From a virus, in the IMG/VR virus record IMGVR_UViG_3300043823_000671, positions 28,737-92,736 of that record: a stretch of 64,000 bases of DNA, one strand, 5' to 3'. The notes below the pieces were generated by a model. That model was not told the origin of the DNA, ran no database searches, and worked only from the letters and a program-made list of their open reading frames with translations. Of this stretch, positions 30,088-37,595 are shown piece by piece (position 1 is the stretch's first letter; every line of letters starts with the position of its first letter). The position numbers were made by a program, and so were the translations under genes.

Positions 30088-30431
30088 TGCTTCTAGTTGC
30101 GGGGAACATAAACCTAAGTGTTTCGCAGAACACATATCTATTCATCAGTTTTATTTCAATGCTGTTGACGATGGTATCAACGTCAATACTCATTTACCGA
30201 AACGTAAAGAATGCAGACAAGAAGACGCTAAGCGACTTTGAGCGCAAGGCTCTTTCGGCAATCAGGGACCTAAAGAACGACGTTGCAGACGTAAAAAAAG
30301 ATGTTTGGGACACGACTGTACGACTGGAAAACCACATCGACAAAGCGGGGGGCGAAGAAGTGCCAGTAAAAACACTCGCAAAAAAGCCAGCAAAAAGAAT
30401 CGCAAAGAAAGTTGCTCCCAAGAATGACTGA
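30087..30431 (+). CDS. putative holin or lysis-associated membrane protein
   Basis: 114 residues in a TAATG overlap with the endolysin. One or two hydrophobic segments (about 15-38), then a coiled-coil-like charged stretch (FERKALSAIRDLKNDVADVK) and a basic Ala/Lys/Pro tail. Position and layout suit a holin. Not proven. Confidence 0.6.
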   Translation: MLLVAGNINLSVSQNTYLFISFISMLLTMVSTSILIYRNVKNADKKTLSDFERKALSAIRDLKNDVADVKKDVWDTTVRLENHIDKAGGEEVPVKTLAKKPAKRIAKKVAPKND

Positions 30432-30852
30432 AGAACACATACAAAAGATGACGCACTCATATGCGGTTAGATTCCCCGACCACACGCCACGGGAGCATGA
30501 CCCGCACTATGTCGACTTCGACCACATTCATCGTGCGTGGAAAAAAGACCCCGAAAAGTGGCAATGCCACATCGGGAAGCACCGCAACGATTTTTCAGAG
30601 TGTGATTTGAATAACCCGCTCGAACTACACCACGCCCATATTGAATTTGCGCTAATGAACGCAGTTGAACTCAAGTGGCTTGCGGTTGATTACCCCGGAG
30701 TCGATGACCCGGAAAAATTGGGCGCATGGGTGGAGAGCGCAGACAACCTGTGGGTTCTCTGCCGGTTCCATCACCGTGGTCATGGCGGGGCGCACGTCGC
30801 TTCGAGCAGTGACTTTGAAGGGCTCAAGTACGTAAGGGGATTGATTATCTAA
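30424..30852 (+). CDS. HNH-nuclease-like protein
   Basis: 142 residues from ATG 30424. CHIGKHRNDFSECDLNNPLE, LHHAHIEFA, NLWVLCRFHHRGHGGAHVAS has the paired Cys, HH and terminal H of HNH-type zinc-stabilised nucleases. It may nick DNA during packaging or replication, or be an inactive relative. Overlaps the previous gene by eight bases. Confidence 0.7.
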   Translation: MTEEHIQKMTHSYAVRFPDHTPREHDPHYVDFDHIHRAWKKDPEKWQCHIGKHRNDFSECDLNNPLELHHAHIEFALMNAVELKWLAVDYPGVDDPEKLGAWVESADNLWVLCRFHHRGHGGAHVASSSDFEGLKYVRGLII

Positions 30853-31250
30853 TGCTTTTTGTTTTTACCATCACGACGGTCTCGTTTGTAATTTCAAATA
30901 TCGCCAGCGTTTTTATGGTGCAGGCAGAAAACCGCTCTAAGCCAGTCCTTGCTGGCGTTTTTGAAGCGGTATATGCGTTGCTTTTTATCGTAGGCGCCAA
31001 GTACTCCGTCTCAATTGGCGGTGCCAATCACACCCGAACATTCGTATTGATTTGCGCCATCATTATTGGAAACTTTTTGGGCGCATTCATTGGGACCAAG
31101 TGGGGAGACCGCTTTATCGTTGACCATGATGAAATAAAAATGGACAACACGATTGCAGAGCACGAGGCTTCACTGGCTCTAGCCCATCAAGCGCTGGAAG
31201 AGTTGGTGCGTGAAGTAGAAATGCACCACGAACTAGACGGCGAAGACTAA
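30852..31250 (+). CDS. three-pass membrane protein
   Basis: 132 residues, TAATG overlap. Three hydrophobic segments (about 2-22, 32-52, 60-80) with GNFLGAFIGTKWGDRFIVDH, resembling DUF2179/DUF5698-type membrane proteins, and a helical acidic C terminus. In the lysis region it could be a second holin-like protein. Unproven. Confidence 0.65.
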   Translation: MLFVFTITTVSFVISNIASVFMVQAENRSKPVLAGVFEAVYALLFIVGAKYSVSIGGANHTRTFVLICAIIIGNFLGAFIGTKWGDRFIVDHDEIKMDNTIAEHEASLALAHQALEELVREVEMHHELDGED

Positions 31251-31801
31251 CGACGACGGAAAAGATGCTTGCGGTAGTAGCGAGCCTCTTCGATTGAGTA
31301 GTGGATGTCGTCAAGCGCACGGTGTGCCACCCCGCCGTTGTCCATCTTCTTCTTGCGACGAGACTGCGTCTTCTTGTTCCAGCGATTTGCCAGTTCCTTG
31401 ATGGTCGACACGTCAATTGTGCGATACGACAAAAGGCTTTCAAAATAAGGCATCTGCTTCTTGAGAAAAGCACGGTCAAAACCAACGGAAGAGCCTGCGA
31501 GTGGCGCACGCTTGAGCGCCTCGGCACCAAAGTGGTCGACAAGGAAGCCGGAGAGAATGTCCTGGACATCTTCCACGGTAAATTCTGCACCGTCTAGTTC
31601 ATTCAGCAATCCAGACTTGGCGTGCATCGTGGCGACATACGGGTCGAGTTCGTCGGGGTTGACAGGAGACTCTTGCTTCAGAACAGAGTTGAGGGAAAAA
31701 ACTTCGGTCAAGTTGTCATCAGTTATAACAACAGCAATCTCAAGCAACTTGTCGGTCTCGGGGTCAAGCCCGGTCGTCTCTGTGTCTACCCAAACAATCA
31801 T
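31247..31801 (-). CDS. orn: oligoribonuclease-like DEDDh 3'-5' exonuclease
   Basis: 184 residues. WVDTETTGLDPETDKLLEIA (Exo I, D and E), GSSVGFDRAFLKKQMP (Exo II, D) and AHRALDDIHYSIEEARYY (Exo III, H and D) give the full DEDDh set. YRTIDVSTIKEL is typical of oligoribonuclease. It degrades short RNA oligonucleotides to mononucleotides, supplying nucleotides or clearing primers. Minus strand, with its own promoter at 31864. Confidence 0.88.
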   Translation of the reverse strand: MIVWVDTETTGLDPETDKLLEIAVVITDDNLTEVFSLNSVLKQESPVNPDELDPYVATMHAKSGLLNELDGAEFTVEDVQDILSGFLVDHFGAEALKRAPLAGSSVGFDRAFLKKQMPYFESLLSYRTIDVSTIKELANRWNKKTQSRRKKKMDNGGVAHRALDDIHYSIEEARYYRKHLFRRR

Positions 31802-31863
31802 GATGCACCTTTCTTTATCACCAGATTACAAATCTGCTGTTACACCGTTATTGCGTTGGATAA

Positions 31864-31892
31864 AGTGTACAGGGGTTTAGCAATCAAGTCAA
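31864..31892 (-). promoter_or_regulatory. minus-strand promoter of the CTAAACCCC family
   Basis: TTGACT, 17-base spacer ending CTAAACCCCTG, TACACT. Drives the oligoribonuclease gene. Confidence 0.7.
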
Positions 31893-31956
31893 GCCTCCTT
31901 GCGCTTTGCGCCCAACGGGGCTAACCTTCACTCGGGTTAGGACTTGGAGGGAAGGC

Positions 31957-32307
31957 GTGCTTACGCCAGAAGAGATTCAAATAAAAATTGAGCAGTACCA
32001 AGAGCACATAGAAAATCTCGTGGATGAGATACGTGAGGCTGGAGTCAAATCTGCGATAGCAGAAACTGATTACGAGATTGCTTTCGCACAAGAACGACTA
32101 ACCGTTCGATACGAGGCGCAAACTCAAGGTGTGAAAACGACGGTAGATATTGTTGACGATAATGCGACCGTTCGAACAGCAGAGTTACGAAAAGAAGCGA
32201 TGCTCGCAAAGAACAATCTTTCAACACTGCGTGAAGCGCTAAGCGCAACAAGAACAAATTTGGAAAGTATGCGTACGCTCGCCGCATCAAATAGAGCGAT
32301 TGTCTAA
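31957..32307 (+). CDS. coiled-coil protein (116 aa)
   Basis: GTG 31957 has TTGGAGGGAA upstream. Nearly all helical: EEIQIKIEQYQEHIENLVDE, then KEAMLAKNNLSTLREALSAT. Before SSB in the map, so a replication accessory role is possible. Confidence 0.65.
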   Translation: MLTPEEIQIKIEQYQEHIENLVDEIREAGVKSAIAETDYEIAFAQERLTVRYEAQTQGVKTTVDIVDDNATVRTAELRKEAMLAKNNLSTLREALSATRTNLESMRTLAASNRAIV

Positions 32308-32493
32308 ATGGCATACACGATAGACACCAAGCAACAGGTAACAAGGGAAGTACTTGTATCCCTTGCACGGAAATGCCAACGCTGTTCAGTTGCTTACAAT
32401 GACCCGTATCTAATTGAAACTTGCATAGAAATAGGCGAGGAATGTTGGGAAGCCTGCCCTGCGTGCAACCCCAACAGATACCAACACCGCTAA
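32308..32493 (+). CDS. small zinc-binding protein (61 aa)
   Basis: Abuts the previous stop. Cysteines at CQRC, ETC and EACPAC can form one zinc site. VTREVLVSLARKCQRC is the helical lead-in. No family recognised. Confidence 0.6.
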   Translation: MAYTIDTKQQVTREVLVSLARKCQRCSVAYNDPYLIETCIEIGEECWEACPACNPNRYQHR

Positions 32494-32545
32494 ATAAACC
32501 ATTGGGTAGTTAGGGCTCCGTGTTAGCCTTTCAATAACAACACCA

Positions 32546-32812
32546 ATGTTGGATAGCGGTATGTCACCTGAACCAATTACACCTCAAGAGATGAAGGCGA
32601 TTGCGCTCGAAGAAGGTCTTCGGGCGTCCATCACTCTCGACAAACTGAGGATTCTGATGCTCAAAGAAGCAGTCGATTGGTTGTGTGACCTAACTGATTT
32701 ACCCAAATTCGAAGTCCGCCGACAAATTGCCAACAACAAAGGTGGACAAGTGATGCAGAACCTTGCTACTATCAACGCAGTTCGTGAACTCGTTAAAGAG
32801 CCGAACGCATAA
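32546..32812 (+). CDS. hypothetical helical protein (88 aa)
   Basis: Start ATG 32546 (32561 possible). Upstream GTGTTAGCCT could be a -10. ITLDKLRILMLKEAVDWLCD and KFEVRRQIANNKGGQVMQNL are helical and may form a small DNA-binding fold; it resembles the second half of the 27119 product. Confidence 0.6.
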   Translation: MLDSGMSPEPITPQEMKAIALEEGLRASITLDKLRILMLKEAVDWLCDLTDLPKFEVRRQIANNKGGQVMQNLATINAVRELVKEPNA

Positions 32813-32841
32813 AAAAATAATTAACAAATAGAAAGGACATC

Positions 32842-33312
32842 ATGTCCGATAACAACATCACCATCGTCGGGAACTTGACAAAGGACCCCGAACTTAAGTA
32901 CGGCGAAAATGGTACGGCTTACTTGCTGTACTCCATCGCTGTAAACCGAGGAAAGAAGAACGCTCAAGGCGAGTGGGAAAACGTTGCCCACTACTTTGAC
33001 TGCGTTTCCTACGGTGACTTGGCTGAGAACATTGCCAACACCTTTTCCAAGGGCAACCGCTTGATTGTCTCGGGCAACCTCCAGCAACGAAACTGGGAGA
33101 CGCCAGAGGGTCAGCGCCGTAGTAGCGTGCAAATCCTCGCAGACGAGGTGGGCGCCAGCGTTCGCTGGGCAACCGCTCTTGTAACCAAGACCGAGCGCCC
33201 CGACGCAGGGCAGTTCAACCGTCAGCAAGCACGCTCAAGCGCACCCCAGCGAGAGACTGTTCCGGCGACTTCTTCAAGCGAGCAGTACTCCTTCGAGGAA
33301 GAGCCCTTTTAG
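32842..33312 (+). CDS. ssb: single-stranded DNA-binding protein
   Basis: 156 residues with GAAAGGAC upstream. The OB fold is clear: ITIVGNLTKDPELKYGENG, LLYSIAVNRGKK, HYFDCVSYGDLAENIANTF and GNRLIVSGNLQQRNWE. After a Gln/Ser-rich linker the tail ends EEEPF, the acidic tip that recruits replication proteins. It coats single-stranded phage DNA. Confidence 0.94.
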   Translation: MSDNNITIVGNLTKDPELKYGENGTAYLLYSIAVNRGKKNAQGEWENVAHYFDCVSYGDLAENIANTFSKGNRLIVSGNLQQRNWETPEGQRRSSVQILADEVGASVRWATALVTKTERPDAGQFNRQQARSSAPQRETVPATSSSEQYSFEEEPF

Positions 33313-33340
33313 TCGGTAGCGGAATACCGCTTACCGGATA

Positions 33341-33436
33341 GATAAGACCACTTGGGTCTAGCAGGCGCCTACTCCCGTTTGCGAAAAGCGATTCAGTTCC
33401 CCTTCACTGAACGACCGACCCAAGTGGTGCTTATCA
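33341..33436 (+). ncRNA. candidate structured RNA (long-stem multi-hairpin element)
   Basis: GATAAG-ACCACTTGGGTC (33341-33358) pairs with GACCCAAGTGGT-C-CTTATC on the right side (33417-33436, one bulged base), an 18-bp helix closing a 58-base interior. The interior holds TTCAGT-TCCCCTTC-ACTGAA and shorter possible stems. No T run follows and no ORF crosses it. It lies between ssb and the promoter at 33472. It may be an ncRNA, a regulatory leader or a DNA structure such as an origin. Confidence 0.5.
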
Positions 33437-33471
33437 TTACTAAAGACTTACATTGATGTAACTTGTTGTTG

Positions 33472-33477
33472 TAGCAT
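33472..33477 (+). promoter_or_regulatory. -10 box of a leaderless start (TAGCAT)
   Basis: TGTAGCAT, eight bases, ATG 33486. Same extended -10 as at 1597. Confidence 0.5.
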
Positions 33478-33485
33478 CCATTTAC

Positions 33486-33683
33486 ATGGATTTGCCCGAA
33501 AACAACGACAGTGACTTTGACCGTGACATAACGGAAAACTTTGGCGAGCGGTTCGTCACACGGGAAATGATTTTCTCGGAAATGCGTGAATCCTTTTCGG
33601 CAATGATGAGTTCGGGTTTTACCGAAACCCAGGCTCTGAAGTTTCTTGCATTTTGTACAATTTATGACGGGGATTCTTTCTAG
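33486..33683 (+). CDS. small acidic protein (65 aa)
   Basis: Leaderless. Asp/Glu-rich start, then an amphipathic segment with REMIFSEMRESFSAMMSSGF. TAGTG overlap couples it to the third WhiB-like gene. No family recognised. Confidence 0.6.
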   Translation: MDLPENNDSDFDRDITENFGERFVTREMIFSEMRESFSAMMSSGFTETQALKFLAFCTIYDGDSF

Positions 33684-34078
33684 TGCCCTCTTTCGAAGAA
33701 GAGGCAGAAGCCTTTCTGGGCACGGAGCCGTTGACCTTCAAGTATGAGTTCATGGCGCTTGATGTCGTCTTGGCATCACGCCCACCGGCTTGGTTCGTTG
33801 ACGCAGTTTGCAGGTCTGTCCCCGACGCAAAGCACGTCGATGTTTTCTTCCCCGAAACCACTACGCACGGGGGGAATCACCTTATTCCTGCACGAAAAAT
33901 GTGCCTTGGTTGCCCCGTCAGGTATGAATGTTTGGAAGAGGGGCTAGAAGAGCCCTGGGGGGTCTGGGGAGGTCACTCACCGACCCAGCGGAAGCGCATA
34001 AGTTCCGCTGTAAAAAAGGGTAGTAGCCTTATTGATGCGAGCAAGGCAATAGACGCACGGAGTAGAGATGCCCGATAA
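33683..34078 (+). CDS. WhiB-family regulator (third copy)
   Basis: 131 residues, GTG start. First cysteine in DAVCRSVPDAKHVDVFFPE, then KMCLGCPVRYECLEEGLEEP and WGVWGGHSPTQRKR, a good WhiB match with the GVWGG turn. It precedes and overlaps the portal gene, so it may control late transcription. Confidence 0.88.
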   Translation: MPSFEEEAEAFLGTEPLTFKYEFMALDVVLASRPPAWFVDAVCRSVPDAKHVDVFFPETTTHGGNHLIPARKMCLGCPVRYECLEEGLEEPWGVWGGHSPTQRKRISSAVKKGSSLIDASKAIDARSRDAR

Positions 34079-35708
34079 GCCAAATCCCGCCTATCAGGTG
34101 GACAACTTCAGCGAACTGGGCGCCTCAGGTCTTTGGCGCACCGGTGGATTCGTCATTGACGACATACTCCCCCAACTTCGAGGGAAGCAAGCCCAAACAG
34201 CATACCGTGATATGTCGGAGAACGACCCCATTATTGGGGCTGTTCTTTTTGCGATTGAGCGGGTAATCCTCCAAGTCGACTGGCGCATCGACCCATATGA
34301 CGACACCACCGGCGCCACCCCGACCCCAGAAGACTCGGAAGCGGCTGAGTTTGTAACTCAGTGCATGAACGACATGAGCCACTCGTGGCACGAGTTGATG
34401 ATTGCCATTCTTTCGTTTTTACCATACGGCTGGTCGTTCTTTGAGATTGTTTACAAGCAACGCAAGGGACCTGACCAGAAAGACCCCGCAAAGCGAAGCA
34501 AGTACAGCGACAACAAGGTCGGATGGCGCAAGATTGTCATGCGCTCGCAAGACTCACTCTGGCAATGGCAGTTTGATGAAAGCGGTGGCATCAAGGCGAT
34601 GATTCAGCGTGACCCAACGACGGGTCGCCTGAACGTAATCCCAATCGAAAAGGGTCTTCTTTTCCGCACAACTTCAGCACGTGGCAACCCCGAAGGTCGC
34701 TCGGTTCTCCGCAACGCCTTCAAGTCGTGGTACTACAAGCGCCGTATTGAAGAATTCGAAGCGGTTGGCGTCGAGCGTGACCTTGCTGGTCTTCCAGTCG
34801 GTTATGTCCCACCAGAGTGGATGAGCGCAAACGCAACTCCAGCGGAAAGAGCCGCTTTGAACGCAATGGAGCGCATTGTCCGTGGCGTGAAGCGTAACGA
34901 GACCGAAGGCGTCATCCTCCCCTCCATCTACGACGAGTCGGGCAAGCCCCTTGTTGACTTCAAACTCCTGAACTCGGGTGGAACTCGCCAGTTCAACACC
35001 GACAAGATTATTGAGCGGTACAACCAGCACATTGCGATGACGGTTCTTGCAGACTTCATCATGCTCGGTCACGAATCCGTCGGCTCCTTTGCCCTCGGAA
35101 CGTCAAAAGTAGACCTTTTTGTTGCCGCAGTTGAGTCGTGGATTCGATTGATTGCAGAAATCTTCAACACGCACGCAATCCCACGCCTCATGTCGATGAA
35201 CGGATACGACTCCGCTCGCCTTCCAAAACTGACTTATGGACAGGTTTCAGCAATCGACTTGCAGGAACTCGGGGCATTCTTGCTCAACCTCTCACAGAGC
35301 CAACTCATTACCCCAGACAACAACCTCGAAGAGTACTTGCGAGAACTGGCTGGTTTGCCAAGTTTCCGCCCGGAGCCAGACGGTGTTGCCGACAACCAGC
35401 GCTATGGCGACGGGATGATGACAGCGGACGAGACCGCTCAAATGGAAGCGGGACAGGGCTCCACCGAGGCATCGCCCCAAGACAACACAGAATCAGAAGA
35501 AGTACAAAACCCGCAGGGCGGGCTTAGCGACCTTTCCGGTGGCTCAGGGCTACAAGCGGATATCACCTCTTCCGGGTACACGGGAGAGGCACCTCCGACA
35601 TCGCAGATGAGTGGGGCGAAGGGCGGAGTCCGTACCGGCGGGCAAATCAAGCGACCCCCAAGCGGTATGAGCGGTCCGCTAACCAATAACCAGCGCTCGA
35701 CATCATGA
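34068..35708 (+). CDS. portal protein
   Basis: 546 residues. The layout matches DUF935/Mu gp29-type portals: NDPIIGAVLFAIERVILQVD, then WHELMIAILSFLPYGWSFFE, WYYKRRIEEFEAVGVERDLAG, and FNTDKIIERYNQHIAMTVLA. The C-terminal 100 residues are Gly/Ser-rich and low complexity. It forms the dodecameric DNA gate of the capsid, which the terminase docks on. Overlaps the WhiB-like gene before it. Confidence 0.88.
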   Translation: MPDKPNPAYQVDNFSELGASGLWRTGGFVIDDILPQLRGKQAQTAYRDMSENDPIIGAVLFAIERVILQVDWRIDPYDDTTGATPTPEDSEAAEFVTQCMNDMSHSWHELMIAILSFLPYGWSFFEIVYKQRKGPDQKDPAKRSKYSDNKVGWRKIVMRSQDSLWQWQFDESGGIKAMIQRDPTTGRLNVIPIEKGLLFRTTSARGNPEGRSVLRNAFKSWYYKRRIEEFEAVGVERDLAGLPVGYVPPEWMSANATPAERAALNAMERIVRGVKRNETEGVILPSIYDESGKPLVDFKLLNSGGTRQFNTDKIIERYNQHIAMTVLADFIMLGHESVGSFALGTSKVDLFVAAVESWIRLIAEIFNTHAIPRLMSMNGYDSARLPKLTYGQVSAIDLQELGAFLLNLSQSQLITPDNNLEEYLRELAGLPSFRPEPDGVADNQRYGDGMMTADETAQMEAGQGSTEASPQDNTESEEVQNPQGGLSDLSGGSGLQADITSSGYTGEAPPTSQMSGAKGGVRTGGQIKRPPSGMSGPLTNNQRSTS

Positions 35709-35803
35709 CGCTAAGAATTCGCAAAGTAAAATCTTCGGCACCCAAGAAGAACGTAACGAAAATGCGTAGGGTTGCGCCTAAGGCAGTACAGCGAGCACGG
35801 TAA
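35705..35803 (+). CDS. small very basic peptide (32 aa)
   Basis: ATGA-coupled to the portal. The product is Lys/Arg-rich (RIRKVKSSAPKKNVTKMRRV). It may bind nucleic acid or a capsid interior surface. No family. Confidence 0.55.
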   Translation: MTLRIRKVKSSAPKKNVTKMRRVAPKAVQRAR

Positions 35804-35809
35804 ATAAAC

Positions 35810-35825
35810 GGGTTTTCCGAAACCC
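35810..35825 (+). terminator. hairpin GGGTTT-TCCG-AAACCC
   Basis: A 6-bp perfect stem after the 32-aa gene and just before the promoter at 35831. No U tract. Confidence 0.4.
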
Positions 35826-35830
35826 TGCGG

Positions 35831-35836
35831 TAGCAT
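35831..35836 (+). promoter_or_regulatory. late-type -10 box (TAGCAT followed by ATTT)
   Basis: GCGGTAGCATATTTC ends about 30 bases before ATG 35866, and AAGGAG lies between. Related to TAAGATTTCT at 39103 and 63495 and TACGATTT at 41470 and 54026. Confidence 0.5.
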
Positions 35837-35865
35837 ATTTCAAAGCGCCCAAGGAGAATTCCTTA

Positions 35866-37587
35866 ATGGAAAAAATGAACGTTATCGATGTTGTGGCAGG
35901 CGTTTCCCTTATTGGGATTGCCACCAACACCACATTGCCAGAAGACGTTCGTAAGAGCGCCGAAGAAATGGTTGCAGATGGTCACACGTCGGCAGACCTC
36001 TTGGCGCTTGCTGGCTCCGACAGCGAAGTATCTCTTATTTTGGTCCCCGCCACCAGCCAAAATGACTCCCCCGACTGGGAGCGTTATTTGGAAAAGGCTG
36101 TTGGTTTTCCGTTCACCATGGCACCTTCCCCCGTTCCTGAGCAAGAGGACACAACGGGACCTGGCGCCGTGCAAGTAAAACTCGACCCCAATACAGTCGC
36201 ATCAATTCTCAATGCTGTACAGGGAGATGATTCATCAGACTCTTCTGATTCTTCAAGTTCGGAAGAAGGGGAATCATCCTCAAGCAGTTCATCCTCCAGC
36301 GATTCCTCTTCTTCCAGCAGTTCTTCTTCCAGCAGTTCTTCTTCCAGCAGTTCTTCGTCAAGCAGTTCATCTTCAAGTAGTTCGTCGTCCAGCAGTTCGT
36401 CCAGCAGTTCGTCAAGCAGTTCGTCAAGCAGTTCAGACGACTCTGGTGTATTCATGATTTCCGATGACAGCAGTTCATCTTCAAGCAGTTCTTCGTCCAG
36501 CAGTTCTTCGTCCAGCAGTTCAGACGACTCTGGCGTATTCATGATTTCCGATGACAGCAGTTCATCTTCAAGCAGTTCGTCTAGTTCAGACGAATCAATT
36601 CTTGGAGAGAATTGGAAAGATGGTCTCGACCCATGGCAAGTAGAAATTGCCGAAGCGTTAGACGACATGGTCGATGAACTGGGTCGCATCCCTTCTGGAG
36701 ATGTCGACTATGTAGACATCTCGCCAAAGTTATCAATGGGCATGACTTGCTCTAACTGCATCGCCCAAGGCGACTCGGGCTGTGACTGGGTTGCGGTTTC
36801 CTGCGCCCCTACAGGTTGGTGCAAGTTGAATCTTGTGCCCGTCCTTATTCGCTCATCAAGCGAAGCAAATTCTTTTTACCAAAAGTCTGCAGGCGAGGAA
36901 AACTCAGAAGATACTTCCGCTGAGGATGACTCTTCGATGGTCCCGACCGAGGGCGACTTCGGTGTAATGATGCCAAAGGACATTGCGAAGGACGGTGATG
37001 CGGGCGCACCCGCCCCGGCACCCGCTGGCTCTAACGCCGGGCTTGCTTTTGATAACGGTCCGACGACTGAGGGCGTTCACCTCGACACCCCGGTTTGGGA
37101 TGACGGGAAAAAGAAGCGCAAGAAGCGAGTAGCCAAGTCTGAGGAAATCCCCGGTACCATCCGCAAGGACGCAGAACAGCGTTACACCCTCGGTCCCTGG
37201 TACGTTCCAAACCGGAGCGACGCACACGGCGAGTGGACTGACCCGCAGGAACTACAGCAGGCTTTGTGGGGATACGTCCGCAATGGCGACCGTGACATCC
37301 GACTCCAGCACAATGTTGACATTGTTGCGGGCGAGTGGCTTGAGGCTTTGACGATGCCTTATGAAGTTGAATTCCCAATGTTGCAAGCGGACAGCGGGCG
37401 AGTGAACAATGTTAAGTTCCCTCCCGGAACCGTTTTCTTGGGAGTCCAGTGGAAGCCGTGGGCTTGGGAACTCGTCAAGGCTGGAGAAATCCGTGGTTTC
37501 TCAATCGGAGGAACTGGGGCGGGTATTGAGGTTGACCTCCCGACTGCGGACGAACAACCAGCAACGTTCCCAACTGTTCAGCAGTAA
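35866..37587 (+). CDS. XkdF-like prohead protease with serine-rich insertion
   Basis: 573 residues. The C-terminal part (about 425-560) matches phage XkdF-type serine proteases: GPWYVPNRSDAHGEWTDPQE, IRLQHNVD (His), GTVFLGVQWKPWAWELVKAG and EIRGFSIGG (Ser). Before it lies a Cys cluster (CSNC...C...C...WCKL) usual in XkdF proteins. Residues about 122-244 are almost pure serine with acidic residues, encoded by a degenerate AGCAGTTCT-type repeat. The protease would mature the prohead; the tract may be scaffold or linker. It is the likely processor of the GHxFHGNQ tags. Confidence 0.85.
   Translation: MEKMNVIDVVAGVSLIGIATNTTLPEDVRKSAEEMVADGHTSADLLALAGSDSEVSLILVPATSQNDSPDWERYLEKAVGFPFTMAPSPVPEQEDTTGPGAVQVKLDPNTVASILNAVQGDDSSDSSDSSSSEEGESSSSSSSSSDSSSSSSSSSSSSSSSSSSSSSSSSSSSSSSSSSSSSSSSSSSSSDDSGVFMISDDSSSSSSSSSSSSSSSSSSDDSGVFMISDDSSSSSSSSSSSDESILGENWKDGLDPWQVEIAEALDDMVDELGRIPSGDVDYVDISPKLSMGMTCSNCIAQGDSGCDWVAVSCAPTGWCKLNLVPVLIRSSSEANSFYQKSAGEENSEDTSAEDDSSMVPTEGDFGVMMPKDIAKDGDAGAPAPAPAGSNAGLAFDNGPTTEGVHLDTPVWDDGKKKRKKRVAKSEEIPGTIRKDAEQRYTLGPWYVPNRSDAHGEWTDPQELQQALWGYVRNGDRDIRLQHNVDIVAGEWLEALTMPYEVEFPMLQADSGRVNNVKFPPGTVFLGVQWKPWAWELVKAGEIRGFSIGGTGAGIEVDLPTADEQPATFPTVQQ
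36226..36597 (+). repeat. serine microsatellite inside the protease gene
   Basis: A run of about 370 bases of (AGCAGTTC)-like units giving poly-Ser. It includes two copies of a DDSGVFMISDDSSSS segment about 90 bases apart (near 36439 and 36529), evidence of slippage or duplication. Confidence 0.85.
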
Positions 37588-37595
37588 GGAATGCC

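Noticed and set aside
36226-36597. CRISPR-like array
   Set aside because: The repeats are contiguous and coding, with no unique spacers.
36084-36689. Minus-strand 201-codon frame rich in Leu/Glu
   Set aside because: It is the reverse complement of the serine repeat in the protease gene; its regularity comes from the repeat.
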